The notes: generated by a model from the sequence alone, not told the origin. A stretch of DNA of 64,000 bases from Candidatus Dojkabacteria bacterium (GCA_016932785.1 JAFGCJ010000001.1:62001-126000), one strand, 5' to 3'. Counted from the first letter of the stretch, positions 42,694-51,520 are shown. Program-made: numbers and translations.

Positions 42694-42843
42694 TCAGTCT
42701 TTTTTTCCTTTAGTCAAAGAGGATTTTTTCCTTTGTGAAATTGGGTTTTGCTTCAGTGACGAGGTAGTCTTGAACCAGCGCGGAGTTCTATACTGTGTAA
42801 AACTTGCGGGGGATTTTCGTGGGTTATAGTTTCTGAATGCCAT
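42694..42843 (-). CDS. Small basic protein, 49 residues
   Basis: This is an open frame from ATG 42843 to TGA, just upstream of the aminotransferase (13-base gap). The product begins MAFRNYNPRKSP and is rich in Lys, Arg, Ser and Thr (SQRKKSSLTKGKKD at the end), with no membrane segment. Support for coding is the perfect TATAAT seven bases before the ATG and the tight link to the next gene. Short length means chance cannot be excluded. Its ATG overlaps, on the other strand, an ATG formerly possible for the divergent peptidase gene. A nucleic-acid-binding role would suit its charge but is not shown. Confidence 0.45.
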   Translation of the reverse strand: MAFRNYNPRKSPASFTQYRTPRWFKTTSSLKQNPISQRKKSSLTKGKKD

Positions 42844-42850
42844 GGTTTAT

Positions 42851-42856
42851 ATTATA
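42851..42856 (-). promoter_or_regulatory. -10 element of the small basic ORF / aminotransferase transcript
   Basis: A perfect TATAAT on the minus strand ends 7 bases before the ATG at 42843. The -35 position is weak. It fits the leaderless pattern of other genes here. Confidence 0.45.
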
Positions 42857-42910
42857 CCTGATTTTGCCGATGTAACGGGAATTGTGATACACTCTGGAGG
42901 AAGTTTATTC

Positions 42911-44623
42911 ATGAGAAATAATGAAATGTATGAGAAATTATTTAATGAGGGTATTGACCAATTCAAGGGAAAGAAGAGGTTAAACCTTTTTAGAACAATT
43001 GAAAATTTTGCCAAGAATCAATTCAAGAATAACGATATATTTTCTGATGACAGAAATTCTTTCGGTAAAGAAGAAGCTGTGGACAAGATTCTTAGGGTTG
43101 CTCTTGATAGTGATTGGAAAGGAATTAAAGAGTATACGGATGAGTTCTATAAGTACTATGAAATTGCATCCAGGTATCAGCATTTCGTTGAAGAACTTGT
43201 CTGTATTGCATTGGAAAAACTGGACCACGGTTTTTCTGATTTCGACAAAACCCTGATAATATATTCTGCAAGGATTAGTGAGGCCTATGACAAGTACTAT
43301 GTTGCTTGGCTTAAAGCGGTAAGAAACTCAGAGGCTGCAAAGGAGATTGAAAGACGGCTCATTGACCAGGAAGGTTCTCTTAAGAATGAAATTGAGACAA
43401 AAAAGCTAGACAGCAGATATACTATTATCGATTTTGATTACAGTAATGACCTTTGTGACATACCCTACGGGGTATATTTCAAAGATGAGCTGGTGCCTAT
43501 TTTAGGACTGTTCGATCAGATGTGTGATCGTTTGGAGAGTGTTCCTGGTATCACTGAACAGCAGGAGCGAGTAATTGTTTATCTTAGACAGTATAGGAAA
43601 TGCCTTTCTTTAAAAGATAAATCCTTGCTTGAACCCGAATGGAAGAAATTAGATGAGATTTGGATGGATGTGAAGTATCCCCTTCAGGTTATTCATGATA
43701 TTGAATATGACTATGGCGATCCTCTTCGTGTCAAAGTAATTCCTGCCTATACCATTAGGTTTCTTGATGATAAGTATATTGAAGAAAATCAAAAGATAAA
43801 AGAAATCCAGAAGATGCTGGTGGATTATTTCAAAAAAAGAAAGACCGACATAACCCAAAAGTCAATTAAAGCTTTCGAAAATTCCTGGGCGGCTATGTAT
43901 TATGTTCCCTTTCAATCGAGCTCCAGGATTCAGTTTAGATCAGCAGGTCAAAGCATACCGAATCGTACGGAGGTAAAGTTCAAGAAAGGAACCAAGATCT
44001 ACTTTGATCCTGTGACAATGGATCAGAGGAAAAAACAGGTTTATGATGCAATGGAGAAAGTTGTCGATAGTTCTCTCATTGACAGATACAAGAAAAAGGT
44101 TGATAGCCTAATGTTTATGATATATCTTGTCTCTGGACATGAGTTGGGTCACTCTATTTATCACACAGAACTTCTCAAGGGCGTAGTTGATAGTCAGATG
44201 ATTAGTTTGAGTGAGGAAACAAGAGCTGATCTATGTGGTTATTCAGTTATGAACATGTATCTGAGATCTGGTAGAAGTAAAGAAAAGGAGATTCAAAGAG
44301 CTCTTTTTTCAGCAGTCGCATTTGATATGAGAAGATTTGTATTCTGGGATAGCGAGGTTATGCTTCCCTACAGAAACAGTGCAGTGAACGTATATAAGAC
44401 CTGTGAGAAAACTGGCTATTTGAATATAATTAATGACAGATTGGTTGTTGATGAATCAAAGACCGAGAAGGTATTGGAGTGCCTGCAGAATCAATTTGAA
44501 AGGATTCTCGGTTATATCGACGCAAAAGACCGTGAAGGATTTGAAAGTGAATATGCTCAGATAACAGAAGAAAGCGAGATCATAGCATGGATGAGAAAGA
44601 AGCTGTTTAAGAGTTCAAAATAG
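42911..44623 (+). CDS. Putative zinc metallopeptidase (HExxH), cytoplasmic
   Basis: The motif HELGH (residues 410-414) is followed 21 residues later by EETRAD (435-440), which would supply the third, glutamate, zinc ligand. This arrangement recalls gluzincins, and the EExRAD stretch recalls the EECRAE motif of dipeptidyl-peptidase III (M49), although the HExxH lacks the extra residue typical of M49. There is no signal peptide or membrane span, so it acts in the cytoplasm. Residues 1-400 are mainly helical and unrecognised. The ATG at 42911 is chosen because GGAGGA lies about 10 bases upstream; the upstream ATG at 42842 lacks this. It stands alone between divergent and convergent neighbours. 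Confidence 0.75.
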   Translation: MRNNEMYEKLFNEGIDQFKGKKRLNLFRTIENFAKNQFKNNDIFSDDRNSFGKEEAVDKILRVALDSDWKGIKEYTDEFYKYYEIASRYQHFVEELVCIALEKLDHGFSDFDKTLIIYSARISEAYDKYYVAWLKAVRNSEAAKEIERRLIDQEGSLKNEIETKKLDSRYTIIDFDYSNDLCDIPYGVYFKDELVPILGLFDQMCDRLESVPGITEQQERVIVYLRQYRKCLSLKDKSLLEPEWKKLDEIWMDVKYPLQVIHDIEYDYGDPLRVKVIPAYTIRFLDDKYIEENQKIKEIQKMLVDYFKKRKTDITQKSIKAFENSWAAMYYVPFQSSSRIQFRSAGQSIPNRTEVKFKKGTKIYFDPVTMDQRKKQVYDAMEKVVDSSLIDRYKKKVDSLMFMIYLVSGHELGHSIYHTELLKGVVDSQMISLSEETRADLCGYSVMNMYLRSGRSKEKEIQRALFSAVAFDMRRFVFWDSEVMLPYRNSAVNVYKTCEKTGYLNIINDRLVVDESKTEKVLECLQNQFERILGYIDAKDREGFESEYAQITEESEIIAWMRKKLFKSSK

Positions 44624-44629
44624 TTCTAT

Positions 44630-45283
44630 TTAGTGTGTTACCGGTACAAAAACAAATCCTGGGTATGTCTCTTCAATATATTCATCTTCACCTGTCCTCT
44701 CTACTCTTCTGATGTCTCTTGCCTGAGAAGGAAAAACCATAATTCCGCCAATAGATAATGACTTGATAAGATCGGTGGGGCGCTCTTTGAAAGCGGCACC
44801 AGAAATGATTCTGTCATACAGCTTGTTTTCATCTAGATTCTTGGAAAAATCATGCTTGTATAGATGGATTTTTTTACGAAGATCGGCTGGAAGATTTTCT
44901 TCAAGTTTTCTCTCTCCAAAGTCAGCTATTTGTGGGACTATTTCATATGCATATACTTTTCCACAGCTCTTGTTTGAGGATTTTGGATTTGGGCATGCAA
45001 TTTTGGCAAGAATTGCGGTTTGCCAGCCGGAACCGTAGCCTATTTCGAGTATCTTGTTTCCCGCCCGTGGTTTTAGGAGCTCTATCATAAAGGCGATGGT
45101 AAGTGGCTGTGAGGTCGTTTGACCATGTTGCAATGGTAACGGTGCATTCAATGAGTCGTACGATTTGTGTCTTTCTGGTAGAAATCCAATCCTTGGTGTG
45201 TCTTTGAAGGCATTGATTATCTCAGGCGTTATGAGATAGCCTTCCTTTATGAGCCTTTGAATAAGTTTTTGATAGTTATCCAT
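44630..45283 (-). CDS. pcm: Protein-L-isoaspartate O-methyltransferase
   Basis: This repair enzyme methylates isoaspartyl residues in aged proteins. The 217-residue sequence has the PCMT signature LQHGQTTSQPLTIAFMIELL (about residues 51-70), SAM motif I ILEIGYGSGWQTAIL, and later VYAYEIVPQ. Family members usually have LEIGTGSGYQTA, so this is close to canonical. It overlaps the end of recG by 8 bases, suggesting coupled translation. The 3' end is convergent with the zinc peptidase gene, 6 bases apart. Confidence 0.9.
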   Translation of the reverse strand: MDNYQKLIQRLIKEGYLITPEIINAFKDTPRIGFLPERHKSYDSLNAPLPLQHGQTTSQPLTIAFMIELLKPRAGNKILEIGYGSGWQTAILAKIACPNPKSSNKSCGKVYAYEIVPQIADFGERKLEENLPADLRKKIHLYKHDFSKNLDENKLYDRIISGAAFKERPTDLIKSLSIGGIMVFPSQARDIRRVERTGEDEYIEETYPGFVFVPVTH

Positions 45284-47249
45284 TAATTTTTTCTGCTATA
45301 TTTTGGGCTCTTTTTATCTGTTTCATGTTGGTGATATCAGCGAATCTTAATTGTAGTATACCCGATTGTTTAATTCCGTACACCTCTCCTGGACCTCTGT
45401 TTTTGAGGTCATATTCTGCTACCTTGAAGCCGCTGTTGTTTTTGCAAAAGTATTTTAATCGGTCTATTCTTGTTTTGTCAGTAGCATCTGTAAAAAGGAA
45501 ACAATACGACTGTTGATCACCTCGACCTATTCGGCCCCTGAACTGATGGAGCTGAGCGAGCCCGAATCTTTCGGCATTTTCAATTATCATTATTGTCGCG
45601 TTTGGAACATCAATCCCAACCTCCACTACCGGAGTTGCCACGAGTATATCGAATTTCTTGTCTTTAAATTGGTTTAAAATGGTATTCTTTTCCTCCTCCT
45701 TCAGCTGTCCGTGAACCAGTCCTAGACGTAAATCTGGGAAAACATCTTTACTGAGTCTTTTGTATTCCTCCTTGGCGGCTTTGGCCTCAACCTTTTCAGA
45801 GTCTTCTACCAAAGGACAAATAATAAATGCCTGGTCGTCTTCCTTTTCGATTCTGTCTTTTATCCATTTGTATGAGTCCTGTCGTTTATCCTGAGGTATC
45901 AGGTATGTTTTTATCGGTTTTCTTCCCTTTGGCATTTCATCAAGAATGGAGACATTTGTTTGTCCGTAAAGGACCAGAGTTAGGCTTCTTGGGATTGGAG
46001 TTGCTGTCATTGTCAAATAGTGGGGTGACCTGTTGCCATTTGTCTGGCCCAGTTTCTCGAGGGTTTCTCTCTGCTCTACTCCGAATCTGTGTTGTTCGTC
46101 AATTATTATGAATGCAGTGTTGATAGGAAGCTCTTGCTTGTAAATTAACGCATGTGTTCCGATAATTATTTGTGGTGAATTGCCGACCTCACCTTTTGAG
46201 TCGGATGTTAATAGCTGTATGGGGATAGTAATATCACCATCATTGAGAGTTTTTGAAATGGTCTGGTAGTGCTGCTGAGCCAAGATCGTAGTTGGAGCCA
46301 TTATTACTGTTGAAAAGCCTTGGTCGTACGTTGCAACGGCTGCTGCTAATCCAACAATTGTTTTTCCTGATCCGACATCTCCATTAAGAAGGCGATGCAT
46401 GGGTTTTTCCTCGTTAAAGTCGTTGAGGATTTCATTGATGGCGTTCTCTTGTGATCCTGTAAGCTCAAATTCTAGAGAATCAAGTAATTTCCTTACAAGA
46501 AGAGAATTGATGTCGGATTTTATCTTTATTGCGTCGTATTTGTTCTTTTTTTCGAAGAACTTCTGTGCTTGTATTTGGATATTAATGAGCTCGTTTAATC
46601 CGAGCCTTTCCTGAGCGTCTTTTATGTCTTTTTCTGATTCAGGGAAATGTATCTTCTCTATTGCAGATGAAAGAGGAATAACCTTTTCCTTTTTTTGTAT
46701 CTGAAATGGTATAAAGTCTTCCACAATGTCTGGAATATGATTTTGTAGAGGTTTTATCCTTGCTCTTAGCCATTTTGATGACACCCCGTATGTCTCTGGA
46801 TAAATTGGGGTAAGTTTTCCCAGATGAGTAGTTTCGTCTGAGGCCTTTTCGTATTGTGGATTCGAAAGATTTCTTCCCCATTTGGTGCTGAGTTTCCCAT
46901 TAAAAAGAAATGTTTCACCTCTCTTGAGGGTTTTGGTTAGAAACGGCTGATTGAACCAGACTGCTGTAATTCTGCCGGAGTGATCAGATAAGGTCGCCTT
47001 GGTAAGCCATTTTCTTGAGCGAGTTCGAGAGTTGGTTATACTTTCGATTGTGGCCATAATTGTCCCCTCGCCTTTCACTATTAGCTCGGTGATTGAAATA
47101 ATATCGCTTGTGTCAGAATATCGGAATGGGAAATGATGGAGAAGATCATGTAGGGTTTCTATTCCGAGACGTCTAAGTTTTTCCTCATATCTAGGGCCGA
47201 CTAAAGGGAGATTTGTAACTGGGTCTGTACCTGAATAAGAAATACTCAT
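45276..47249 (-). CDS. recG: ATP-dependent DNA helicase RecG
   Basis: This superfamily-2 helicase remodels stalled forks and branched DNA. The 657-residue protein has an N-terminal OB-type wedge domain (about 50-150), Walker A LLNGDVGSGKTIVGLAAA, motif Ia PTTILAQQHY, motif II as DEQH (DEQHRFGVEQRE), motif III TATPIPRSL, and motif VI HQFRGRIGRGDQQSYCFL. DEQH instead of DExH with FGVxQR is diagnostic of RecG. The length is slightly under E. coli (693). A TATAAT lies 8 bases before the ATG, so the transcript is probably leaderless and includes pcm. Confidence 0.95.
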   Translation of the reverse strand: MSISYSGTDPVTNLPLVGPRYEEKLRRLGIETLHDLLHHFPFRYSDTSDIISITELIVKGEGTIMATIESITNSRTRSRKWLTKATLSDHSGRITAVWFNQPFLTKTLKRGETFLFNGKLSTKWGRNLSNPQYEKASDETTHLGKLTPIYPETYGVSSKWLRARIKPLQNHIPDIVEDFIPFQIQKKEKVIPLSSAIEKIHFPESEKDIKDAQERLGLNELINIQIQAQKFFEKKNKYDAIKIKSDINSLLVRKLLDSLEFELTGSQENAINEILNDFNEEKPMHRLLNGDVGSGKTIVGLAAAVATYDQGFSTVIMAPTTILAQQHYQTISKTLNDGDITIPIQLLTSDSKGEVGNSPQIIIGTHALIYKQELPINTAFIIIDEQHRFGVEQRETLEKLGQTNGNRSPHYLTMTATPIPRSLTLVLYGQTNVSILDEMPKGRKPIKTYLIPQDKRQDSYKWIKDRIEKEDDQAFIICPLVEDSEKVEAKAAKEEYKRLSKDVFPDLRLGLVHGQLKEEEKNTILNQFKDKKFDILVATPVVEVGIDVPNATIMIIENAERFGLAQLHQFRGRIGRGDQQSYCFLFTDATDKTRIDRLKYFCKNNSGFKVAEYDLKNRGPGEVYGIKQSGILQLRFADITNMKQIKRAQNIAEKING

Positions 47250-47257
47250 TGAGAGTA

Positions 47258-47263
47258 ATTATA
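47258..47263 (-). promoter_or_regulatory. -10 element of recG-pcm
   Basis: Perfect TATAAT on the minus strand, ending 8 bases before the recG ATG at 47249. No good -35 is visible. Confidence 0.5.
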
Positions 47264-47287
47264 TCGCAAATGTGTTATTCAGGGGAT

Positions 47288-47401
47288 TTAGAAAATCTCG
47301 AGAATAGGCACAAGTACTATTCCTCCAATTATTACAATGGCAAGAATGTATGTGAATATTTTGAGTAGAACATGTCTCTTCAGAATTGTTGGTTTTTTCA
47401 T
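47288..47401 (-). CDS. 37-residue single-span membrane peptide coupled to tyrS
   Basis: The ATG at 47401 overlaps the tyrS stop in an ATGA arrangement, which favours translational coupling. The product starts MKKPTILKRH, then has one hydrophobic span of about 20 residues (FTYILAIVIIGGIVLVPI) and ends LEIF. A basic tail followed by one span is a common small membrane protein shape. The function is unknown. It is too short for most gene callers and easily missed. Confidence 0.55.
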   Translation of the reverse strand: MKKPTILKRHVLLKIFTYILAIVIIGGIVLVPILEIF

Positions 47402-49368
47402 TGTTTTATTGATTGTATTTTAGTTATCTTTTTTCCTGCTCTAAGGATGAGACCATCTTTTGGAATTGATATTATGGCTATTTTGTCGGAGATTTTTTTG
47501 TCGTCTACAGTTACGGCTCCCTGCTCTATAAGTCTTTTTGCCTGACTGTTGCTGTCGGTGAAATGTGTGTGTATTGTAAGAAGATCTATGATGGAACATT
47601 TTTTTTGATCTACAGTGGTGACAGGAATGTCTGATGATGTGGTTTCACCCTGTTTCTGAAATACCTTCTCGAAGTACTCCTGAGCCTTTTTAGCCACAGC
47701 TTCTCCTTTGTGTTCGGTTGTGATTTCTAGGGCAAGCTGTTTCTTTAGGTCCATCGGATTTACTTTGTCGTTTTTCATGTCAGTTTTCATCTTTTCTATC
47801 TTCTCTATGGGTACATCAGTCAATATTTCAAAGGCTGGGCAAATCAACTCGTCGGTGAATGCCATGACTTTTCCGTACATGTCCTCTGGGGAGTCATCTA
47901 GAGTTATCATGTTACCTCCGGTCTTACTCATCTTCTTTCCTGAAGAATCCGTAAGAAGTTTGTTTGGAAGGACAACTTTCTCTTTGTTTAGATGCTTAAG
48001 TACAAGATCCCGTCCGCAAATCATATTGAAAACTTGGTCGTTACCTCCGACTTCGACGTCAATATTCATTCGAACTGAGTCGTAGCCCTGCATTAGAGGG
48101 TACATAAATTCATGAATAAATATTGGTCGATCCTCATTAATACGCTTCTGAAACATATCCCGTTTTATCATTTGCTGTACTGTGAATTCTGAAGCAAGCT
48201 CGATAACATCCTGAAAATTCATTTTGTCAAGCCACTGTGAGTTGTACATTATTTCTACCGGATTTTTCTTGTTTTTGAAGTCGAGTATCCTACTAGCCTG
48301 CTTTTGGTAGAGCTTGAGATTCTTTTTCACTTGCTCTTTAGTTAATTTTTGTCTGGCCGCCGATTTATCTGTGGGGTCTCCGATCCGAGCGGTAAAATCT
48401 CCAATTAGGAATATGACTCTATGGCCAAGTTGCTGGAAATACTTGAGTTTTCTCATTCCAGCGGTATGACCGATGTGAAGTGTAGGAGCTGTCGGATCAA
48501 ACCCCTGGTAAACATTTAGCCTTCTTCCGCTATTGAGCATTTTCTCGAGCATTTCTGCTGATGGGACTATCGTCTCTACAGCTCTTGTTGTTATCTCTTT
48601 TATAATCTGTGAGTCCTTTTTGATAGGATAAGTCTTAACTTTGATTGAGGCTGTTCGCTTGAGTTCCGGCAAATTATCTAAATCCAGGCTGGGTTTGGTC
48701 GAGTCTGCAATCGAAAATGTAAATTGGGGGTTTTTGGTGCCAAGGAATTTACTTATGAGGGATTTAATTTCGATGGCAATTTTCTTTATTTCTTTATCAG
48801 ATTTATTACCGGTGTTGTCTATTGGAATAAAAATATTCTTTGTCTCTTCTGTTGTTTTACTTGTGTTGCTTTGGCGCCATACCCACTTTCTCGTAAGAAT
48901 ATGCTTCTCATCGGCGTATACTATTTCGTCCTCGGGTACTTTGATCTCGTTGTTGGAATTCATTTCTATAAACTTCAATTCGTTGAGGTTGGGTCCTACT
49001 GTTATATTGCCTGATATTTTGTCTAGATCATGTCCTCCTAGTGGAACAAGATATTTTAGAGAAACTGCGTTGTAAATATTGACTAAGGGATTTATGCTAG
49101 GGATCTCTTGTCTTTCGCGTACTCTTTTTAGAAGCGCAATGTGGGAGGGTGTTTCGTTATCTGGGTTGAGTCCTACCTTTTGAAAGGCCAAAACCCATTC
49201 ACTATTTTCTTTTTTGCTGTTTTTTTCTCGGGCGCTTTGTTCGATTTGATTCCACAATATTTGATAAGTGTTATCTAGGGCCTTTGTATTGTCGATATTT
49301 CTTACTACTAAACAGCCTACGCTGGCCTTAGGGAATTTCTGGAGAATTTGTTTTGACAGGTTGAACAC
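47398..49368 (-). CDS. tyrS: Tyrosyl-tRNA synthetase fused to an N-terminal B3/4 editing-type domain
   Basis: This enzyme charges tRNA-Tyr. The C-terminal 410 residues are a class I TyrRS: HIGH at 298-301, the tyrosine-binding GGNDQVFN region, KMSKT at 479-483 (in place of KMSKS), and an S4 RNA-binding domain at about 590-656. The N-terminal ~235 residues match the B3/4 domain that edits Tyr-tRNA-Phe in the PheRS beta subunit and also occurs alone: note PSHIALLKRV, IPSINPLVNIYNAVSLKYLV, PLGGHDLDKI, IVYADE and the conserved WVWRQSNTSK. TyrRS proteins are normally about 400-430 residues without this domain. The frame is continuous. The start is GTG at 49368, with AAGG five bases upstream. No second start is seen before the catalytic part. 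Confidence 0.93.
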   Translation of the reverse strand: MFNLSKQILQKFPKASVGCLVVRNIDNTKALDNTYQILWNQIEQSAREKNSKKENSEWVLAFQKVGLNPDNETPSHIALLKRVRERQEIPSINPLVNIYNAVSLKYLVPLGGHDLDKISGNITVGPNLNELKFIEMNSNNEIKVPEDEIVYADEKHILTRKWVWRQSNTSKTTEETKNIFIPIDNTGNKSDKEIKKIAIEIKSLISKFLGTKNPQFTFSIADSTKPSLDLDNLPELKRTASIKVKTYPIKKDSQIIKEITTRAVETIVPSAEMLEKMLNSGRRLNVYQGFDPTAPTLHIGHTAGMRKLKYFQQLGHRVIFLIGDFTARIGDPTDKSAARQKLTKEQVKKNLKLYQKQASRILDFKNKKNPVEIMYNSQWLDKMNFQDVIELASEFTVQQMIKRDMFQKRINEDRPIFIHEFMYPLMQGYDSVRMNIDVEVGGNDQVFNMICGRDLVLKHLNKEKVVLPNKLLTDSSGKKMSKTGGNMITLDDSPEDMYGKVMAFTDELICPAFEILTDVPIEKIEKMKTDMKNDKVNPMDLKKQLALEITTEHKGEAVAKKAQEYFEKVFQKQGETTSSDIPVTTVDQKKCSIIDLLTIHTHFTDSNSQAKRLIEQGAVTVDDKKISDKIAIISIPKDGLILRAGKKITKIQSIKQ

Positions 49369-49439
49369 CTTGGGACTGGATTAATATTAGTGTAATGAGA
49401 TTCTATATGATTTAGACACCCAGAAAAAGACCTATAAGG

Positions 49440-50036
49440 TTAAGTCCCTGGGACTGGAACCACAAAACGCCATTTTTTGTCTGCAAATTCTTCAGCGTAA
49501 TCAATTCCAACTCTTGGGGTTGCAACTATCTGTGAAGAGAGGTCAATTCCCTCCTCTATCCAAAGTACTTCGCTGTTAAGGGGCAATCCATACATTGATT
49601 TATCAATCGCCAAAGCTTGAGTGAGTCTACCTGGACCATCAGAAATTACTTTTTTTGTAGAATTATAGTTACCGAATCTTCGTTCTTTCATTGTTTCGAT
49701 ACCAGTTTCGGGCTTAATGGCTCGGATCAGGATGCATTCAGGTTTATCTTTTTTTCCGGTTGTTACATTGAAAAGCGTATAAAGTCCATAAATAAGGTAA
49801 GCGTAAGCTCTACCTCCACTTTTAAATAAAATTTCTGTTCTCTTTGTTCTTCTTCCATCTATGGCATGGGATGCTTTATCAAGAGGGCCGATATAGGCCT
49901 CTGTCTCTACAATAGTGCCACCTGTTATTTTGCCATTAATACATGTAAAAAGTCGCCTTCCAATAAGATCTTTAGCAAGAGTAAGTGTGTCATTTTGTTG
50001 GTAGTAGCTGAGTGGTATGATCTGAGTGCTTGGCAC
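49440..50036 (-). CDS. 3-methyladenine (alkyladenine) DNA glycosylase, AAG family
   Basis: This base-excision repair enzyme removes alkylated purines. The 198-residue protein matches the AAG/MPG fold: LAKDLIGRRLF, the catalytic glutamate in IVETEAYIG, DKASHA, GRAYAYLIYGLY, CILIRAIKP and DGPGRLTQALAID. The start is GTG at 50036. A perfect TATAAT (50040-50045) ends only three bases upstream of it, closer than elsewhere in the window, so the true start may lie slightly downstream or this -10 may not be used. It lies between eno and tyrS on the same strand. Confidence 0.92.
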   Translation of the reverse strand: MPSTQIIPLSYYQQNDTLTLAKDLIGRRLFTCINGKITGGTIVETEAYIGPLDKASHAIDGRRTKRTEILFKSGGRAYAYLIYGLYTLFNVTTGKKDKPECILIRAIKPETGIETMKERRFGNYNSTKKVISDGPGRLTQALAIDKSMYGLPLNSEVLWIEEGIDLSSQIVATPRVGIDYAEEFADKKWRFVVPVPGT

Positions 50037-50113
50037 TGAATTATATAGGTCTAAAATTTGGATATAAAAATTGTTATTCTGTTGTAAGGCCGGCCTTTTA
50101 CCAGTCCTAAGGC

Positions 50114-51364
50114 CTAAAACCCTGTCTCTATCTCGAGTAACCGGTTGTACTTTGCCAACCTCTCTCCTCTATCCGGTCCCCCGAATTTCGTTTGCCACGA
50201 TGAGCATCCCATTACTAAGTCTGCAATCAGGTCGTCGTTTGTTTCGCCGCCTCTGTGTGAGATCATGGTTGTAAAGTCGGCAGAATGTGCTAGATCAATT
50301 GCTCGAAGAGTTTCTGTTATCGAGCCAATTTGGTTGATTTTTATTAATACCGAATTAACTGCTTTGAGATCTATGGCTTTTTGAATTCTTTTGGTGTTTG
50401 TGGTAAGTAGATCGTCTCCGACAATTTGGTATTTGTGGCCTACTCTTTCAACGAGTTTGGTCCAGCTTTCCCAGTCTTCTTCAGCGAGGGTGTCCTCAAT
50501 GGAAAATACCGGATATTTTGAGAGCCACTCTATCTGGAGGTCAAGCCACTCGTCAGAAGTAAGTACTTTGTTCTCTCGGCGTAGGTTGTATTTTCCGTCT
50601 TGATAAAATTCTGAGGCTGCGGCATCAATTCCAAGAAGTATTTCTTCTCCTGGTTTATATCCTGCTTGTTCGATTCCCAGGAGCATTATTTCGAAGGCTT
50701 CGGTGTTGGATTTTATCTCGCTGGGGGCATATGCTCCTTCAAATCCAACTGTAACGTCGTAGTTTTTTTTGTCTAGTACATCATGCGTTGCTTTGAAAAT
50801 TTCGGCTCCCGATCTCAGGCTTTCTGCTACTGAGTCGAATAAGTCTATTCTTGGGATGATCATATATTCCTGAAAGTCCGTGGCCCAGTCGCCGTGTTTG
50901 CCGCCTTCCATTAGGAGTATTGAGAGTTGCGGAGTTTCAATACTTGTGGAACCTGTTATTTCTTTGAAATATTCAAATAGTTCGAGGCCTTTGGACTTGG
51001 CGGTTGCTTTGCAGAATGCCATAGATGCTGCGAGAATAGCGTTTCCTCCGAGGTTCGATTTGTATTCTGTTCCGTCCAGCTCGATAAGTTTTTCGTCGAA
51101 TTCTTCCTGGGAGGAGAATTCTTGTCCTACGACAGCGTCGGCAATTGTTGTCCTCAAATTTGTTACTGCTCTGGACACTCCCTTTCCGAAATATCGATTA
51201 GGTTCATTATCTCTTAACTCGTGTGCTTCAGTGGATCCTGTTGATGCTCCTGAGGGTACTGCACCCGTTCCAGATGAACCATCCTCAAGTGTGATTTTAG
51301 CCTGAAGTGTTGGTACTCCACGGGAGTCCAGGATTTCAAGAGCTTTTACTGATTTGATCTTCAT
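50114..51364 (-). CDS. eno: Enolase
   Basis: This glycolytic enzyme interconverts 2-phosphoglycerate and phosphoenolpyruvate. The 416-residue protein keeps the magnesium ligands (ILLGIDAAASEF, FSIEDTLAEEDW, IVGDDLLTTN), the catalytic lysine in VLIKINQIG, SHRGGETND, and the C-terminal lysine in WQTKFGGP. It differs from common enolases at several loops: GGKHGDWATDFQEYM replaces GGxHAxNxxDxQEF, and GGPDRGERLAKYN replaces the TGxxxRSER-type stretch. Metal and substrate residues are retained, so activity is expected. The leader is about 35 bases with TGC-TATACT as an extended -10. Confidence 0.92.
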   Translation of the reverse strand: MKIKSVKALEILDSRGVPTLQAKITLEDGSSGTGAVPSGASTGSTEAHELRDNEPNRYFGKGVSRAVTNLRTTIADAVVGQEFSSQEEFDEKLIELDGTEYKSNLGGNAILAASMAFCKATAKSKGLELFEYFKEITGSTSIETPQLSILLMEGGKHGDWATDFQEYMIIPRIDLFDSVAESLRSGAEIFKATHDVLDKKNYDVTVGFEGAYAPSEIKSNTEAFEIMLLGIEQAGYKPGEEILLGIDAAASEFYQDGKYNLRRENKVLTSDEWLDLQIEWLSKYPVFSIEDTLAEEDWESWTKLVERVGHKYQIVGDDLLTTNTKRIQKAIDLKAVNSVLIKINQIGSITETLRAIDLAHSADFTTMISHRGGETNDDLIADLVMGCSSWQTKFGGPDRGERLAKYNRLLEIETGF

Positions 51365-51520
51365 CTAGACAGGTTTAATGAAACTTTAATAAGTACAGTA
51401 TAGCATAACAGTATGTTAGAAAAATTGTCATGAATATAACCCGAAATTGTGATACTATACCCCATAGTGCCCCAACTACATTCTGTTTATTGATAGTAAA
51501 TTCGTTTTAGGGTTTTACAA

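Noticed and set aside
42697..42840. Possible tRNA or structured RNA between the aminotransferase and zinc peptidase
   Set aside because: No cloverleaf, CCA end or T-loop GTTCRA motif is visible; a small basic ORF explains the stretch better.
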